A stretch of DNA of 64,000 nucleotides from Girardinichthys multiradiatus (Eukaryota > Chordata > Actinopteri > Cyprinodontiformes > Goodeidae): positions 2,348,095 to 2,412,094 of the forward strand of contig NC_061817.1 in NCBI RefSeq assembly GCF_021462225.1. Reading direction: 5' to 3'. The notes beneath the pieces were generated by a model. It made no database searches and was not told the origin of the DNA. It saw only the letters and a program-made list of their open reading frames with translations. The position numbers and the translations under genes were made by a program. Each line of letters starts with the position of its first letter. The first letter of the stretch is position 1. Below are positions 1-10,608 of the stretch, in pieces.

Positions 1-2121
1 GTGACACACTCTTTTACAAAGGGTTTTGGAGATTTTAGCCAGGCCAAGCTGTTTCCTCTGGAAGGCTTCCATCTTGTAACCCTTCAATTTTATCCAAGCA
101 TAGGAAGAACACAGGTGATTGTTGTCACATGCAAAACACAACCATTGCTGGTCAAAAAAGCTGGCATGACACTCTCCCACTATCACACACTGTGCTTGCA
201 GATCCACTTACAACCACCTGCTGCCAATACTGAGTAGGCACCGCACTGCTGGAAACATTTCTGGAGCAACATCCTCACAAGGAGAAGATCCTGGAACAAA
301 CTGGCCACTTTTGGGGTCCAGAACTCTTCTTTACTTCAACTGAACCTCCCAGCTTGATGTTCTTGAGGATCCTGAAACAGTTGTCAGGTGTAATATTTTT
401 CATCCATTTCCTTCATTGTGAGGCTATTTTGATGCCAAGCAATGTTGGTTGTAAAATGCTCTTACAGATGTCAACAATTTCAAGCAAGCGGTCTGTTAAT
501 TAGATTCAGAGAAATTTTAGCCATACGGTTTTGGACACCTCACCTCTGTCTATGATGAGACTGTACTGAAATGTAGTAAGTGGATCAACTTTTGCCACTG
601 CAAATAATCAGTAACATTGTTTAATTTGCACTTCACAATGAATTAATGTGCATCTCATCACTCTGCACTCTTAGGCAAACAATATGGAGGGAGTGGTTGC
701 ATTGCAAATGGGAGAAGATAGGATATTTCCCCATTTGCATGGTTGACCTTATTAAACATGTCAACCATGCACAACAAGCCATACATGGTACAAACAGCTA
801 ACTGGATGATAATAATACTGAATCAAATAGATGTCATCAGTAAATATCTGTAGAAATCATATTCAGTTCCAGCTATTGTTGAAAATGTCAAATTTATGCT
901 GCCTGGTGTGATGTCATGAACTGCAATACACACAATAGTAATAATATGTTTTATGTCTCTTAACTTAGAAACAAAAGTTCAAAAGCTGCCTTAAAACTAT
1001 GAGTAAAGTCAACTTTCAGATTTGCATGGTTTTAACTCTGAAAAGCTAAAGAACAGTCAGGACAATTAACAACTATAAACACTGGAATAACACATAAACT
1101 TTAAAAAAAACCTCATTATATCAAGTGGAGTTTAAGAGATAAAATACGCAATAAAACTAAGGGGCTGTCAGTTTTTACAACGCATACTCAATCAGCAGTT
1201 TGTTTGTTTTTTAAACAATGATGAAATCATATCTGACATTAACACTTCATTACCCACCTGTGTTTTTATCATTGTACAATTAGGAAAAAAAATCCAGTTA
1301 CACCTCTCAATTAAGTAATGATGTTCATGCAGTTGACTTTTCACAAATGGATACACAGCATCCCTGGTTTTGCAGTAATCTATTTGGGGGTCCATTTCAT
1401 TTGTTTTAATCATTTTCGATGTTTACTTTCTTTTAAGCTGTACACTAGATTCGTTACCTCTTCTTTCACCTTTAAGCCTACAAGTCTTGCTGAAGAGTTG
1501 TGTCGATAGATATCAGAAGTGCTAGACAAAACCGAAAATTGCTTTTTGATTTGAATTATTCTTGCCAAAAATCAAAAGTCTACATAGTTTCTCTTCGGGC
1601 TGTACATTTTCAGACAATTTTTTTTAATCTCTCCCATGGGAGACATGACCCCTGTTCTAAAATAAGTATCCCGCCGACAGTCCCAGCAGTCACACAACAG
1701 CACAATCAACAAAGCCATCACTGTGCTCAACTCACAGCGGAAAGTCCGTCTGCATGCAACCATTTCCGAGAAATTACACATAAATACCGCTTTCAAATTA
1801 CTTTCCAATGGTAATAAAGGTGTAGTTTAGAGCGAATACTTGGGAAGTTTGTCTCGGGGAAGGAAACGTTCATTTACAACTACTTTGCATTGACTTAAAC
1901 ATCAATTAATTCCATATGAGGACATCTGGACTATTTGAACTTAAGTTTTAAGACAGCACTTACTGTTATAGAGAAAAGACTTTAAAAAGTCACAAAGTTC
2001 TGTGCCATCGATATTAAATGTTCCCATTGATAACGCGCATCACGCGCAGCGAAGTTCGGTGAGGATGCGCTCCAGAGCAGGAGTCACGCGCACAGTGGGG
2101 TCCAGAGCGGGACTCGCTTAC
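1..2121. other. Left flank, no gene recognised
   Basis: AT-rich sequence with only short ORFs. It lies downstream (minus strand) of the G-gamma exon at 2122-2214 and is probably its first intron. I looked for a second G-gamma exon (a DPLL / NPF / CAAX-type ending on the minus strand) and did not see one, so it may lie beyond the left edge. No transposon could be assigned with confidence to the first 500 bases. Confidence 0.4.
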
Positions 2122-2214
2122 CTTTAACCGCCGGACGCTGGCTTCCAGCCGCAGCTGCTTCACTGCCTTCTGGGCCATGACCAAGCTGCTGTTGGCTGCA
2201 CTGTTGTTCGACAT
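2122..2214 (-). CDS. First coding exon of a G-protein gamma subunit
   Basis: A minus-strand exon of 31 codons starts at ATG 2214-2212 (a second in-frame ATG lies four codons upstream) and ends at a strong donor, G|GTAAGCG, at 2122/2121. The peptide begins MSNNSAAN and ends with a VKQLRLEASVRRLK segment. This is the N-terminal coiled-coil helix of heterotrimeric G-gamma subunits (gng5/gng10/gng12 type), where the family typically continues with VSxAAADL. The phase-0 end after K31 fits that continuation, which would be in the next exon. The rest of the gene, including the prenylation motif, is not visible. The surrounding 2015-2290 is relatively GC/CpG-rich, as expected of a promoter-proximal exon. 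The paralogue cannot be decided from one exon. Confidence 0.6.
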
Positions 2215-2532
2215 GACCGAGTCCAAATAGCGGAGAAAGTTGCTGCTTCAGTTTGCCAATTATACCGACATGAACGAAGTCCGAGGTGTGGGAAAGCAGG
2301 ACTTCCGGTAGAAATTTTCAAAATAAAAACAATGTTTAATATTAGTAGGCTAATAGATTTTAATATGAATAGATTTTTGACAATTCCTGTCATAAATTAT
2401 GATTTAGTTATTTATGCAGTTAATTACTGAATTGCATTTTTAAATCATGTTTCCTTGTAAAATAGAATATTCGACGTATTTCTCATAAAAATAACAGTTT
2501 CAAAGATTGCAAATATAAATATACAATGTTCA

Positions 2533-2818
2533 GGGGTGCACGATGGCGCAGTTGGTAGCAGCGTTGCCTTGGAAGCCAGAAGGTTCTGTGTTCGACTCCC
2601 GGCCGGGGCTCTTTCTGCGTGGAGTTTGCATGTTCTCCCCTCCAGCTTTCTCCCACAGTCCAAAGACATGCCTGTTAGGTTAATTTGTCTCTCTAAATTG
2701 CCCTTAGGTGTGTGCATGGTTGTTTGTGTGTTGCCCTGTGATGGACTGGTGACCTGTCTAGGGTATATCCTGCCCATAGGCTGCTGGAGACTCACTATAG
2801 AAGAAGATGACTGACTGA
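2533..2818 (+). repeat. tRNA-like SINE (copy 1)
   Basis: Begins GGGTGCACGATGGCGCAGTT and contains a Pol III box-B-like sequence (TGTTCGACTCCC) about 60 bases in. It then shows the teleost consensus stretch GTTTGCATGTTCTCCC and a TCCAAAGACATGCC block. The same family recurs at 32988-33350. This copy lacks part of the middle of the other copy. The ORFs over it are spurious. Confidence 0.65.
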
Positions 2819-3745
2819 CTTTTTTAATCAGAGTGTAATATTAGGTCAGCTAAACCTCTGGAATATTGATTTGGTCAGTTCAGGGAGTTGTTAATCAGTT
2901 TCAGCTGTTTTGGTGTTATTGAAATAAACAACAGGTGCACTAAAGGGGGAATAATGAGACAAACCCAAAAATAGAAATGCTTTGTTGGTGGAGGCCACAG
3001 ACATTTTTCATCCTAATTTTTTTTACCCCTTTTAGTAGTTTTACAGAGACTGGTTTTACAGGTACCTGCTCCTTTCTACAAGGAGGAACAGGATGAGTAC
3101 CAACAGCTCTACAAAGTGACCTCCTTTGGGCCACTGGAGGTCACATGAATGTCTCCGACCAAACCATTAAAAACAGACTTCATGAGGGTGGTCCTATAGT
3201 AGGTCCTGTCCTCGAGAAGGAAAGCGGGCGAAAGCGAAACTCAGCACAGACTTGCTTTGTTGAACTTGACAATCCATTGGCGATGAGGCATAATGTGAGT
3301 GAACCAGAATGGTGAGTAATAATAGTGAAGTATCTGATGAGGATAACACGGGCATGATTTGGACACATGTGTGAACAAAGAAAAACGGGGAAAGGGCAGA
3401 TCAGGTGGACAGTCAAATGTTGGGAAAATAAGAGAGCCTTAGAAGGTGATGACTTTCAAGGGATGCTGGGCCAGTGGAAATAGGGCATTATCTGGTGTGG
3501 GGATTATAATGCATGTGATGGCCACACCTGCAGCCGCACAGTCGGTAACCCCACACACCAACACATTTTCATTTTGAGTTTTTATATACACATTCATTGC
3601 AGCATAAATACATGGGTTTCTGTTTATATTTTCATTTGACAATATTGAAATACATTAGTTCTAATTGTAGCAGGCACATTTGGTTACTTTTGTGTATTTA
3701 ATTTAGTCAAATATTTAACATTTTTTGTGCTTTCTTTGCTGGTGC
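2819..3745. other. Intergenic, nothing recognised
   Basis: No ORF with family resemblance and no clear repeat boundary was seen between the SINE and the proposed gypsy LTR. Confidence 0.4.
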
Positions 3746-4268
3746 TGTGGGGGAGTACCTTGAACTGAAGCAATGGACTCTGGTTGGCACATTCCAATCC
3801 CAGATTGACTGACTAGATGATACCATCTGGAGTTCCACCAATGGGGAACACCATGGAGTCTTTATTCTAATTTTTGCAGAAGTTATCTTTGCTTTTGTGA
3901 TTTGCTTATTTTGTTTATTTATTAGTCATTCAAGTAAAATTTTAAGCTAACTGTGTTTAGTTATTTTTGTTAGTTAAATTTCTGTAGATGTTTTCCTTCC
4001 CTCTTCCTCAGTGTGTCAGTCTGGTCTGATCAGCCAGTATTAAGTCCCCTTTGTTTGTTGTGTAGGAGGTCAGTTTGTTTGTTTTGAGCAGTTAGTTTGA
4101 GGTTTTGTTATGTTAAACCCAGATTTTTTTGTCTTGAGTTCAGCTTCTTCATTGGACCTCTTTTAAGGGCCCTGTAACTGTTATTTAAATTTTGTTATTT
4201 TGGGGAAATAAAACCCATGTTCTTTGAAAATTATTACTGTGTCCTCATACTTGGCCCGGTCTCTCACA
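3746..4268 (+). repeat. Probable 5' LTR of the Gmr1-like gypsy element
   Basis: The boundary is inferred. It starts TGTGGGGGAG and ends CTCTCACA, giving imperfect TG...CA inverted ends, two bases before a good primer binding site. A poly(A) signal AATAAA lies near 4207, in the expected R/U5-proximal position. There is no second LTR in the window to confirm the ends. Confidence 0.55.
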
Positions 4269-4270
4269 CA

Positions 4271-4288
4271 TGGTGTCAGAAGAGGGAT
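4271..4288 (+). promoter_or_regulatory. Primer binding site, tRNA-Leu
   Basis: TGGTGTCAGAAGAGGGAT is complementary to the 3' end of vertebrate tRNA-Leu(CAA) with CCA, with one mismatch from my memory of that tRNA. It sits immediately downstream of the proposed LTR end. Confidence 0.6.
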
Positions 4289-4390
4289 TTGCCAGTTGAG
4301 GACACAGTTTTTTGATATTTTGGCAGTTTTTCTTAAGCTCAGTTTTTTTTTTTTGTTGTTGCTTTTTTGACTTTTTTGTCCTTTTTGATC

Positions 4391-5568
4391 ATGCACCGTG
4401 GAGCCAGGAAAAACAAACCAGAGACCCAACTAGCAGAGGAACCATATGCTGGAGAAGAGGAAATGGAGGCTGGAGCTTCAACAACGGCAGCAGACACTGG
4501 GGGTGAAGATGATGGAGAACCAACACTGAGAGACCTGACTGGGATTGTTCAGGCATTCATGGGCTAGCAGGAGGCACAGGAGATAAAATTAAACCAAGAA
4601 CGTGAAAAACAGCAACAACGGTTTAAAGCCTTAAAACATCAGTTTCAGCTACTACAAATGGAGGTTCACTCCCTGAACCCTCTTCAACTAATCCAGAAAC
4701 ACAGGAGGATGACTATGAAGATGTCCAGCGGGCCCAGGCTATATCTGCACCAGTCAATATACCTTCAGGTCAGTCACAATTTTCTCTTGAGCCATTAAAG
4801 AAATTGACAATTGAAGATGATATTGAACATTTCCTTGTTACATTTGAAAGAATTGCAGCTGCCTGTAGATGGCCAAAAGCAGACTGGGTGTTCCGGCTTA
4901 TTCCTCTCCTTACTGGTAAGGCAAGGAGTGCCTATGTTCATATGGATGTTGATGAGACACTAAATTATGATAATGTGAAAACAGCCATATTGAAGAAGTA
5001 TGACATTAATCTAGAGACTTATAGACAAAGGTTCCGTTCCCTGTATGTTTATCCTGATGAGAGCCCCAAAGAATTGTATGTAAGGATAAAGGAACTGTAT
5101 GGGAAATGGATTCTACCCAGAGGTAAAACAGTGGATGAAGTTGGTGAAATATTAATCCTGGAACAGTATTTAAGAATGTTGTCCCCTGAGCTCGAGGCGT
5201 GGATAAAAGAGCATGATACGAAATCAGCTGCAGAAGCCTCCACCTTCGCTGATGTGTTTGTGGCTGCTTGAAGGAAGGGCCAGCCATGGAGTAAAACTTC
5301 CTTTAAAGACAAGGACACCTGCAGGCAAGCTCCATCTCGGCACCAACAGGGTACAGCAACAGGTGTGAGTAAAATCCCAGCCAGAAATGAACTGCCCGCA
5401 AATATTCATAATAAATGTAATAAAAGAATTCCAGTTTGTTACCTTTGTGGGCTGGAAGGGCACATCAAACCTATGTGTCCACAAAACCCTTTAAAACTGA
5501 CCCCGATGTGCTTTGTTCCATGCCAAGACTCAGATGTAAAACAAGAAAAGGGATTTCCAATGAGATGA
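4391..5568 (+). pseudogene. gag: Gmr1-like gag, SCAN-like capsid and zinc knuckle
   Basis: The ATG at 4391 opens an acidic N-terminal segment that ends at a TAG at 4565. A frame change precedes 4804, where the capsid region runs to a TGA at 5269, and the same frame continues to 5568. The capsid C-terminal part (about 5010-5268) has the helical pattern of a SCAN domain: LETYRQRFRSL, SPKELYVRIKELYGKWI, an EILILEQYLRML helix and a PELEAWIKEH turn. A CCHC knuckle of C-x2-C-x4-H-x4-C spacing (CYLCGLEGHIKPMC) lies at about 5437-5478. Vertebrate SCAN domains are known to derive from Gmr1-like gag capsid. It is broken by at least two nonsense codons and one frameshift. Confidence 0.8.
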
Positions 5569-5574
5569 CCACAG

Positions 5575-5880
5575 TAAAATCAATGGGAGAAGACATAAAG
5601 CCTTGATAGATACTGGCAGTACTCAGACCTTGGTTCACAGACAACTTGTACCAAGTAGTATGTGTATTTATGAGGCCATCCCAATCTGTTGCGTGCATGG
5701 TGATGAGAAGCCTTACCCTACTGCTGACATATTTATTGAAGTACAAGTCAGTCATATTGATTGAATGTAGGTGTGGCTGATAACCTGCCATTCCCACTAG
5801 TTTTGGGTGAAAACCTACCAGTGCTCTATGATTTGTTAATGCCAGCAAAAGACTGTAATGTGGCTATTACGAAGACCAAA
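5575..5880 (+). pseudogene. Gmr1-like retroviral-type aspartic protease region
   Basis: Shortly after the zinc knuckle the translated sequence shows ALIDTGSTQTLV around 5602-5640. This is the D-T/S-G active-site loop of a retropepsin with its usual hydrophobic lead. An in-frame TGA near 5761 interrupts the domain, and the following frame continues with NLPFPLVLGENLPVL, resembling the C-terminal hydrophobic strand of such proteases. It lies between gag and integrase, as expected. Confidence 0.65.
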
Positions 5881-6145
5881 GCTAAAGAAGTGAATGAACA
5901 TCTTCCAACTTTGAGTACCTTACCTTTCTTTGATGCTGACTTAGAAACTAAACCCGGGAGATCTAAGAAATCACGCAATCAAAGAAAGCAAGAGAAGTTT
6001 AGAGGTACTGTTGTAAAGTTGCTAGCTGAGGCTACAGCTGATGAAACATTGGGATTTGAAATGCCAATAAACATCATTCAAGTGCAACAAAATGACCCAG
6101 CATTGTCAGCCATTTTGTTGAGAGCTAAGCAGAAGGATTCTGAGG

Positions 6146-6751
6146 GTGAGCTTGGCAACAACAAAGAGGGGTATTTTTTTACAGAACGGCATACTTTACC
6201 AGCAGTGCAGTCAGGCTAAGCGGCTAGTGGTCCCTCAAGAGGCCCGAGATGTTGTTCTTAATCTGGGCCATTCCATTCCCTGGGCTGCCCACCTAGGGAA
6301 ACACAGGACCACTAGTCGTATTAAGCGTTACTTCCACAGGCCTGGCCTACGTTCAGATGTTACAAAATTCTGTCAGAGCTGCCCCCCGTGTCAGAAGACA
6401 TCAATTAAAAGCCCCTTCAGAGTTCCACTTCAGCCTATGCCCGTTATAGGCACACCATTTGAAGGTCTTGGAATGGACATTGTTGGCCCCCTGGAAAAAA
6501 GCCAAACAGGGTATCTGTATATGTTGGTGGTCACAGATTATGCAACCAGATACCCTGAAGTCTTTCCATTGAAAACAATAAAGGCAAAAGCTGTAGCCTT
6601 CTCTTTAATACAGTTCTTTTCAAGAGTGGGGTTTCCTTGTGAAATTTTCACATGTCAAGGAACTAATTCTATGTCTGTTTTATTGAACCAGGTATATGGT
6701 GTGAGGACCATCCCATGACATCCCCAAACAGATGGGTTAACAGAGCACTTT
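6146..6751 (+). pseudogene. Gmr1-like integrase, N-terminal half, cut by Polinton-1
   Basis: An H-x-H / C-x2-C zinc-binding region is visible (LGHSIPWAAHLGKH, then FCQSCPPCQ), followed by a GLGMDIVGPL segment with the first catalytic Asp and TDYATRYPEVFPL. The expected second catalytic Asp (TDQGTN in relatives) reads TCQGTNS here, so the active site is lost. The frame breaks near 6716. The sequence ends at 6751 within the TSD CACTTT and resumes at 23706 after Polinton-1. Confidence 0.8.
6746..6751 (+). repeat. Polinton-1 target-site duplication, left
   Basis: CACTTT, repeated exactly at 23706-23711. Removing the element plus one copy restores continuity of the gypsy integrase reading. A 6-bp duplication is the Polinton hallmark. 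Confidence 0.93.
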
Positions 6752-7876
6752 AGAGACATTAAGGACATCCTTCAATCAAACGAGGTGTGAAAATTTTGAC
6801 AGGTGGGCGGGACTTCCGGTGGCTGGGACATCCTAGGGCGGGACTTCCGGTGGCTGGGCCTTCCTGTGACGTAACCGGATATCATCATTAATCGGATGTT
6901 GTCATTAGCCGGATATCATCATTAATCGGATGTTGTCATTAGCCGGATATCATCATTAATCGGATGTTGTCATTACAGGGAAGCGAATCTTTCTAATTGT
7001 ATGTTTTTAGATGTTTTTTACATCTAAAAACAAAACATGTAGTTTCTCCACTTTAAAAGGTCACTCAATTTAATGCAGGCACATCACATGAAATTCTGAT
7101 AAGAAGAGAGAACCTGACAGATTGTAAATTCATTTTGTTTTAACACAGGGGGTTATTTAGATGCTATTTAGAAAAGAAGGATGATGATCTAAAACAGAGA
7201 AACCAATGAACTGAAAAAAATTGTTATGAGTGCTCAGCATCCTGTTTCCAAATTAGAAATGGATTCTACAGCTAAAAGACTTTTTTGGAATCATGAGAGA
7301 CTCCATTTGGTAAAATGGATGATAATTTTACTTACCTTAAGCTTTTCTTTTTTTCATCTTAGAGCAATAGTTATTGATGATTTAGAGAAAACAGTTTTCT
7401 CCTCATTCCACGTGGGAGCCAGAGGTTGTAACCAGTATGTCTATGTAAAACGTAACAAGAAACTGAAAAAATAAAAAATAAAGGTTATAAAATCCTCAGA
7501 CATGTCACTGTTTATTGAATTAAAGCAGACAACTTGTGTATTGTCTCAGACAGTCTTCACACCAACTGTAGTCAAAAGTAATCAAGAGGAAAATAGCACT
7601 TTCCTGGCTATAAGTCTGGAGCATTGTCTGACAATACACATCCACTGTTTAATGAATAGATGGGCAGACCTCTAAACATCCACAGGTGTGCATTGTCTCA
7701 GACAGTCTTCACACCAACTGTAGTCACAAAATAATTAAGAGGAAAATAGCACTTTCCTGGCTATAAGTCTGGAGCATTGTCTGACAATACACATCCACTG
7801 TTTAATGAATTAACGCATCTGCGCTGTTGCTGAGGTGTCTCGGGGGGTATGGCCAAGGGGCATAACTAAGCGCGCT
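6752..7876 (+). repeat. Polinton-1 left terminal inverted repeat
   Basis: It matches, inverted, about 22757-23705. The outermost bases read AGAGACATTAAGGACATCC; then comes the shared Polinton core GACAGGTGGGCGGGACTTCC near 6799, which appears twice. Three 34-bp tandem units follow at 6875-6976. A roughly 118-bp block at 7540-7657 is repeated at 7692-7810, which makes this arm longer than the right one. The inner end is around GGGGCATAACTAAGCGCGCT. Confidence 0.85.
6875..6976 (+). repeat. Three 34-bp tandem repeats in the terminal repeat
   Basis: Unit CCGGATATCATCATTAATCG plus 14 further bases, present at 6875, 6909 and 6943. The right arm (about 23510-23582) has about two full units and one degenerate unit, so copy number differs between the arms. 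Confidence 0.85.
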
Positions 7877-7952
7877 AATAGGATTTTGTCATTAGGGGGC
7901 GAATCTAGAATCAACAAATTAAAAAAACAGAGGGGCGTTCTTCATTGTTTGT

Positions 7953-7960
7953 TTTAAATA
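7953..7960 (+). promoter_or_regulatory. TATA-like box upstream of accessory gene A, Polinton-1
   Basis: TTTAAATA ends 61 bases before the ATG at 8021. The same octamer occurs on the minus strand at 47253-47260, 63 bases before the start of the Polinton-2 homologue. Conserved position supports a promoter element. Confidence 0.45.
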
Positions 7961-8020
7961 CTAGCGGAAAACGCAACAATTTACCTGCAGCATTCGCTGG
8001 CAAAGAACGCTTGTTGAACA

Positions 8021-8659
8021 ATGGTTAGAGTTAAGAGAGTTTTTCATCAAACCGGGGAGAAAAGCAAGATGTGCCAAGATGATGAACAACCATCTACATC
8101 ATCTATTTCCTCGTCTGAGATACCTATCGGAATTCCTATCGTAACATACTCTGCAGATGATGATTCAACTTCACCAACAACAATGGATGAAAAACAAGCC
8201 TCAGGTCAGCTAAGACGTACATCTCTTCTGTGTGAAACCCCAGTAACCGTCTACAGGCATACGCGCCGTGAAATGGATGCCCCGAAGAAATCAACATATT
8301 ACCTATGCAAGGTACAAAGGCCTCCGTTCGACACTCTGCAGGAAGAGTGGTCTTTGGAACCATATGGACTGAGCGGTAGCTGGGGGTATATTTTCATGTA
8401 TGAAATAGGAGAGCTCTGCCTGTATCAATTGAATCAAGACGAGGTATTTAATGGATCATTGGCTCTGTGTACTCTCACCCACAACGACTGGGCTGTGTTA
8501 CGGCTGGCAATCCCACACCTTAACGATAACCCTGAATCAGTCTCAGTGTACGAAAGGGAGGATGAAGATGAAAGCTCTCCTCGACCAGCAAAAAGGATGA
8601 GAATGTGTCCTTCCGATGTTGCCTTCACCCGGCCTCTATTCACCACTATGCGTGGCTGA
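8021..8659 (+). pseudogene. Polinton accessory protein A, truncated copy (Polinton-1)
   Basis: 212-residue ORF homologous to the product of 46240-47190. The N-terminus is basic (MVRVKRVF), followed by a Ser/Thr/Asp-rich linker. A conserved block at about residues 65-170 includes LCETPVTVY, QRPPFDTLQEEWSLEPYG, GSWGYIFMYEIGELCLYQL and LCTLTHNDWAVLRLAIPHL. After KRMRMCP a deletion relative to Polinton-2 removes the C-terminal part and the start of gene B, placing B-derived sequence directly downstream. I do not recognise the family. Its position next to the integrase-end terminal repeat suggests an early or accessory role (inference). Confidence 0.7.
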
Positions 8660-9243
8660 GTCTGTACACACAGATATCCAACCTGAAGACAAGAGGGTGA
8701 TCGTGGAGGACGAGGCAACCATCAGCTACTCACCCTCCCCACAAACTCCAGACCCGATACCTGCCCCTCAGCCTTCACCAGAGGAGGAGGAGAGTAATCA
8801 GGGTGATGAAATTGACGGCTGGATCTCAACCGCTCTCATCAATACGGTGAAAACAGCGATACTTCATTTATTCAATATAACCTGTTTGAACTATGTCAAA
8901 GAAACCTGTTACGGGTGCATAAAGAACCACCCAAGCCAACGACAGCATCAGTGCCTGGAGATATTGGAGGAGGAGTATTACCAGATCAACTTTCAACGCA
9001 TCGTGCAATGACTCATAAACCCCAAGCTCCTCCCTGCTATTCAGAAACGTCTGACACTTCGACGCATACAAGCAGATGACTTCAGAGTGAAAATGATTGC
9101 AGAGACTGTTTTATATGAACTGAAATCAGTGCAAGGCTTCCATAGTGCAATCACTGATATGTACGAGAAGATGAGCGGTAATGACTGCCTCAAGCAGCTT
9201 AACTCTGTTTCAGAGTGCTACGATCCGATCTCAGATGTTTGAT
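8640..9243 (+). pseudogene. Polinton accessory protein B remnant (Polinton-1)
   Basis: Homologous to the C-terminal two thirds of the 45329-46168 product; the start and first roughly 85 residues are deleted. The conserved motif YGCIKNHPSQRQHQCLE (C-x3-NHPSQ-x2-H-x-C) is intact and looks like a metal-binding cluster. A CGA-to-TGA type change at about 9009 stops the frame, after which homologous sequence continues to 9243. The function is unknown. Confidence 0.65.
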
Positions 9244-9479
9244 GACTTGTTTTGTCTTTTCTGTATTCTCTCTTGGCTTTCTACTGGTATACATATATAA
9301 CAGTTTTTTTTTTTTTAAGGATTGCAATGTTTGAATTGATCTTTATTATCTGAATGTGTTTTTCTTTCTGTTTCTCTATTAAATATGGGTAAAAATAAAA
9401 AAGAAGTATAAATATACCCTCAGGTGTTTTCTTTCTCCATTATTTAACAAGTAGTCGTCAGAGTGATCATAAGACTGGG

Positions 9480-10569
9480 ATGTCTGAAAGAAGGGTCATG
9501 AAAAATGTATATTACAACCCATCAAATCCAGGAAATTTAGGGGGTATAGATAGGTTGAGGAGGGTTTTGCAAGATGAAACGGGGGAGACGGTAGCGGTTG
9601 AAAAAGTTAAAGATTTTTTATCGGGAGAAGATACCTATACTCTATATAAACCTGCAAGAATAAAGTCCCCGAGAAACACAGTTTTTGTCACCAGACCATT
9701 GAGACAGTTCCAAGCCAATCTCTGTGACATGCAAGCGCTGGCCAAAGAAAATGACGGTTACAATTATTTATTAACAGTCATTGACATCTTTTAAAAGAGG
9801 GTGTATGTACGTGTTTTGAAGAGGAAAACTGCTGCAGAGGTGCTAAAAGCTTTTGAATCAATTTTTAAAGAAAGTCAGGTCCCAAAAAAACTTCAGACTG
9901 ATGCAGGTAAAGAATTTTTTAACAAGAAATTTAAGCTTCTAATAGAGAAACACGGTATTGAACATTTTGCCACAACACGTGAAGCAAAAGCCTCTGTGGT
10001 TGAGAGGTTTAACTGTACGTTAAAAACAAGGATGTGGAGATATTTTACTGCTAACAACACCCGGCGGTACATTGATGTCCTGCAAAATTTAGCTAGAAGC
10101 TACAACCATACCTACCACACCAGCATTAAGATGAGCCCAATGGAAGTGACCTCAGAGAATGCCTTTCAAGTGTTTCAGAATCTGTACAGTGTTACCTCCA
10201 ACAGATATTGCAGGGCCTCAGTGACAATGTTTAAACAGGGGGGATCTTGTCAGAATATCCAAGGTACATGGAGTGTTTGACAAAAAATACAAACGGAGTT
10301 TTACAGTTGAAGTGTTTACAGAGTATGAGCGGATACCCCGATCTCCTCCTGTATACAAACTCAAAGATTTGGATTGAGAACCTATCGAGGGATCTTTTTA
10401 CACAGAGGAACTTCAAAAAGTAAAAATATTTAAGGACATGATGTATCAAGTGGAGAAAATATTAAATCGACGCACCGTCAAGGTTGTCAAACAGGTTTTT
10501 GTACACTGGAAAAACTGGCCTGAGAAATTCAACAATTGGATCAGGTTTGATGAACTACGAAAAGTATAA
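9480..10569 (+). pseudogene. Polinton chromodomain integrase (Polinton-1)
   Basis: Retroviral-type DDE integrase. The catalytic Asp region FQANLCDMQ lies near 9710-9735, TDAGKEFF with the second Asp near 9897, and the Glu in SVVERFN near 10000. The C-terminal region up to 10569 carries a chromodomain-like VEKILNRRTVK / WKNWPEKFNNWI pattern. Breaks are a TAA at about 9792, a one-base insertion in the G-run near 10240, and a TGA near 10375. The product would insert the linear element DNA, giving the 6-bp TSD. It is homologous to 43903-44991. Confidence 0.88.
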
Positions 10570-10608
10570 AATAGGTGTGTGCTAAAACCTAACGATTCAT
10601 ACAGCATC

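Noticed and set aside
1..237. Open frame at the left edge as a real gene
   Set aside because: No family resemblance, edge-truncated, and similar short frames occur throughout this AT-rich flank.
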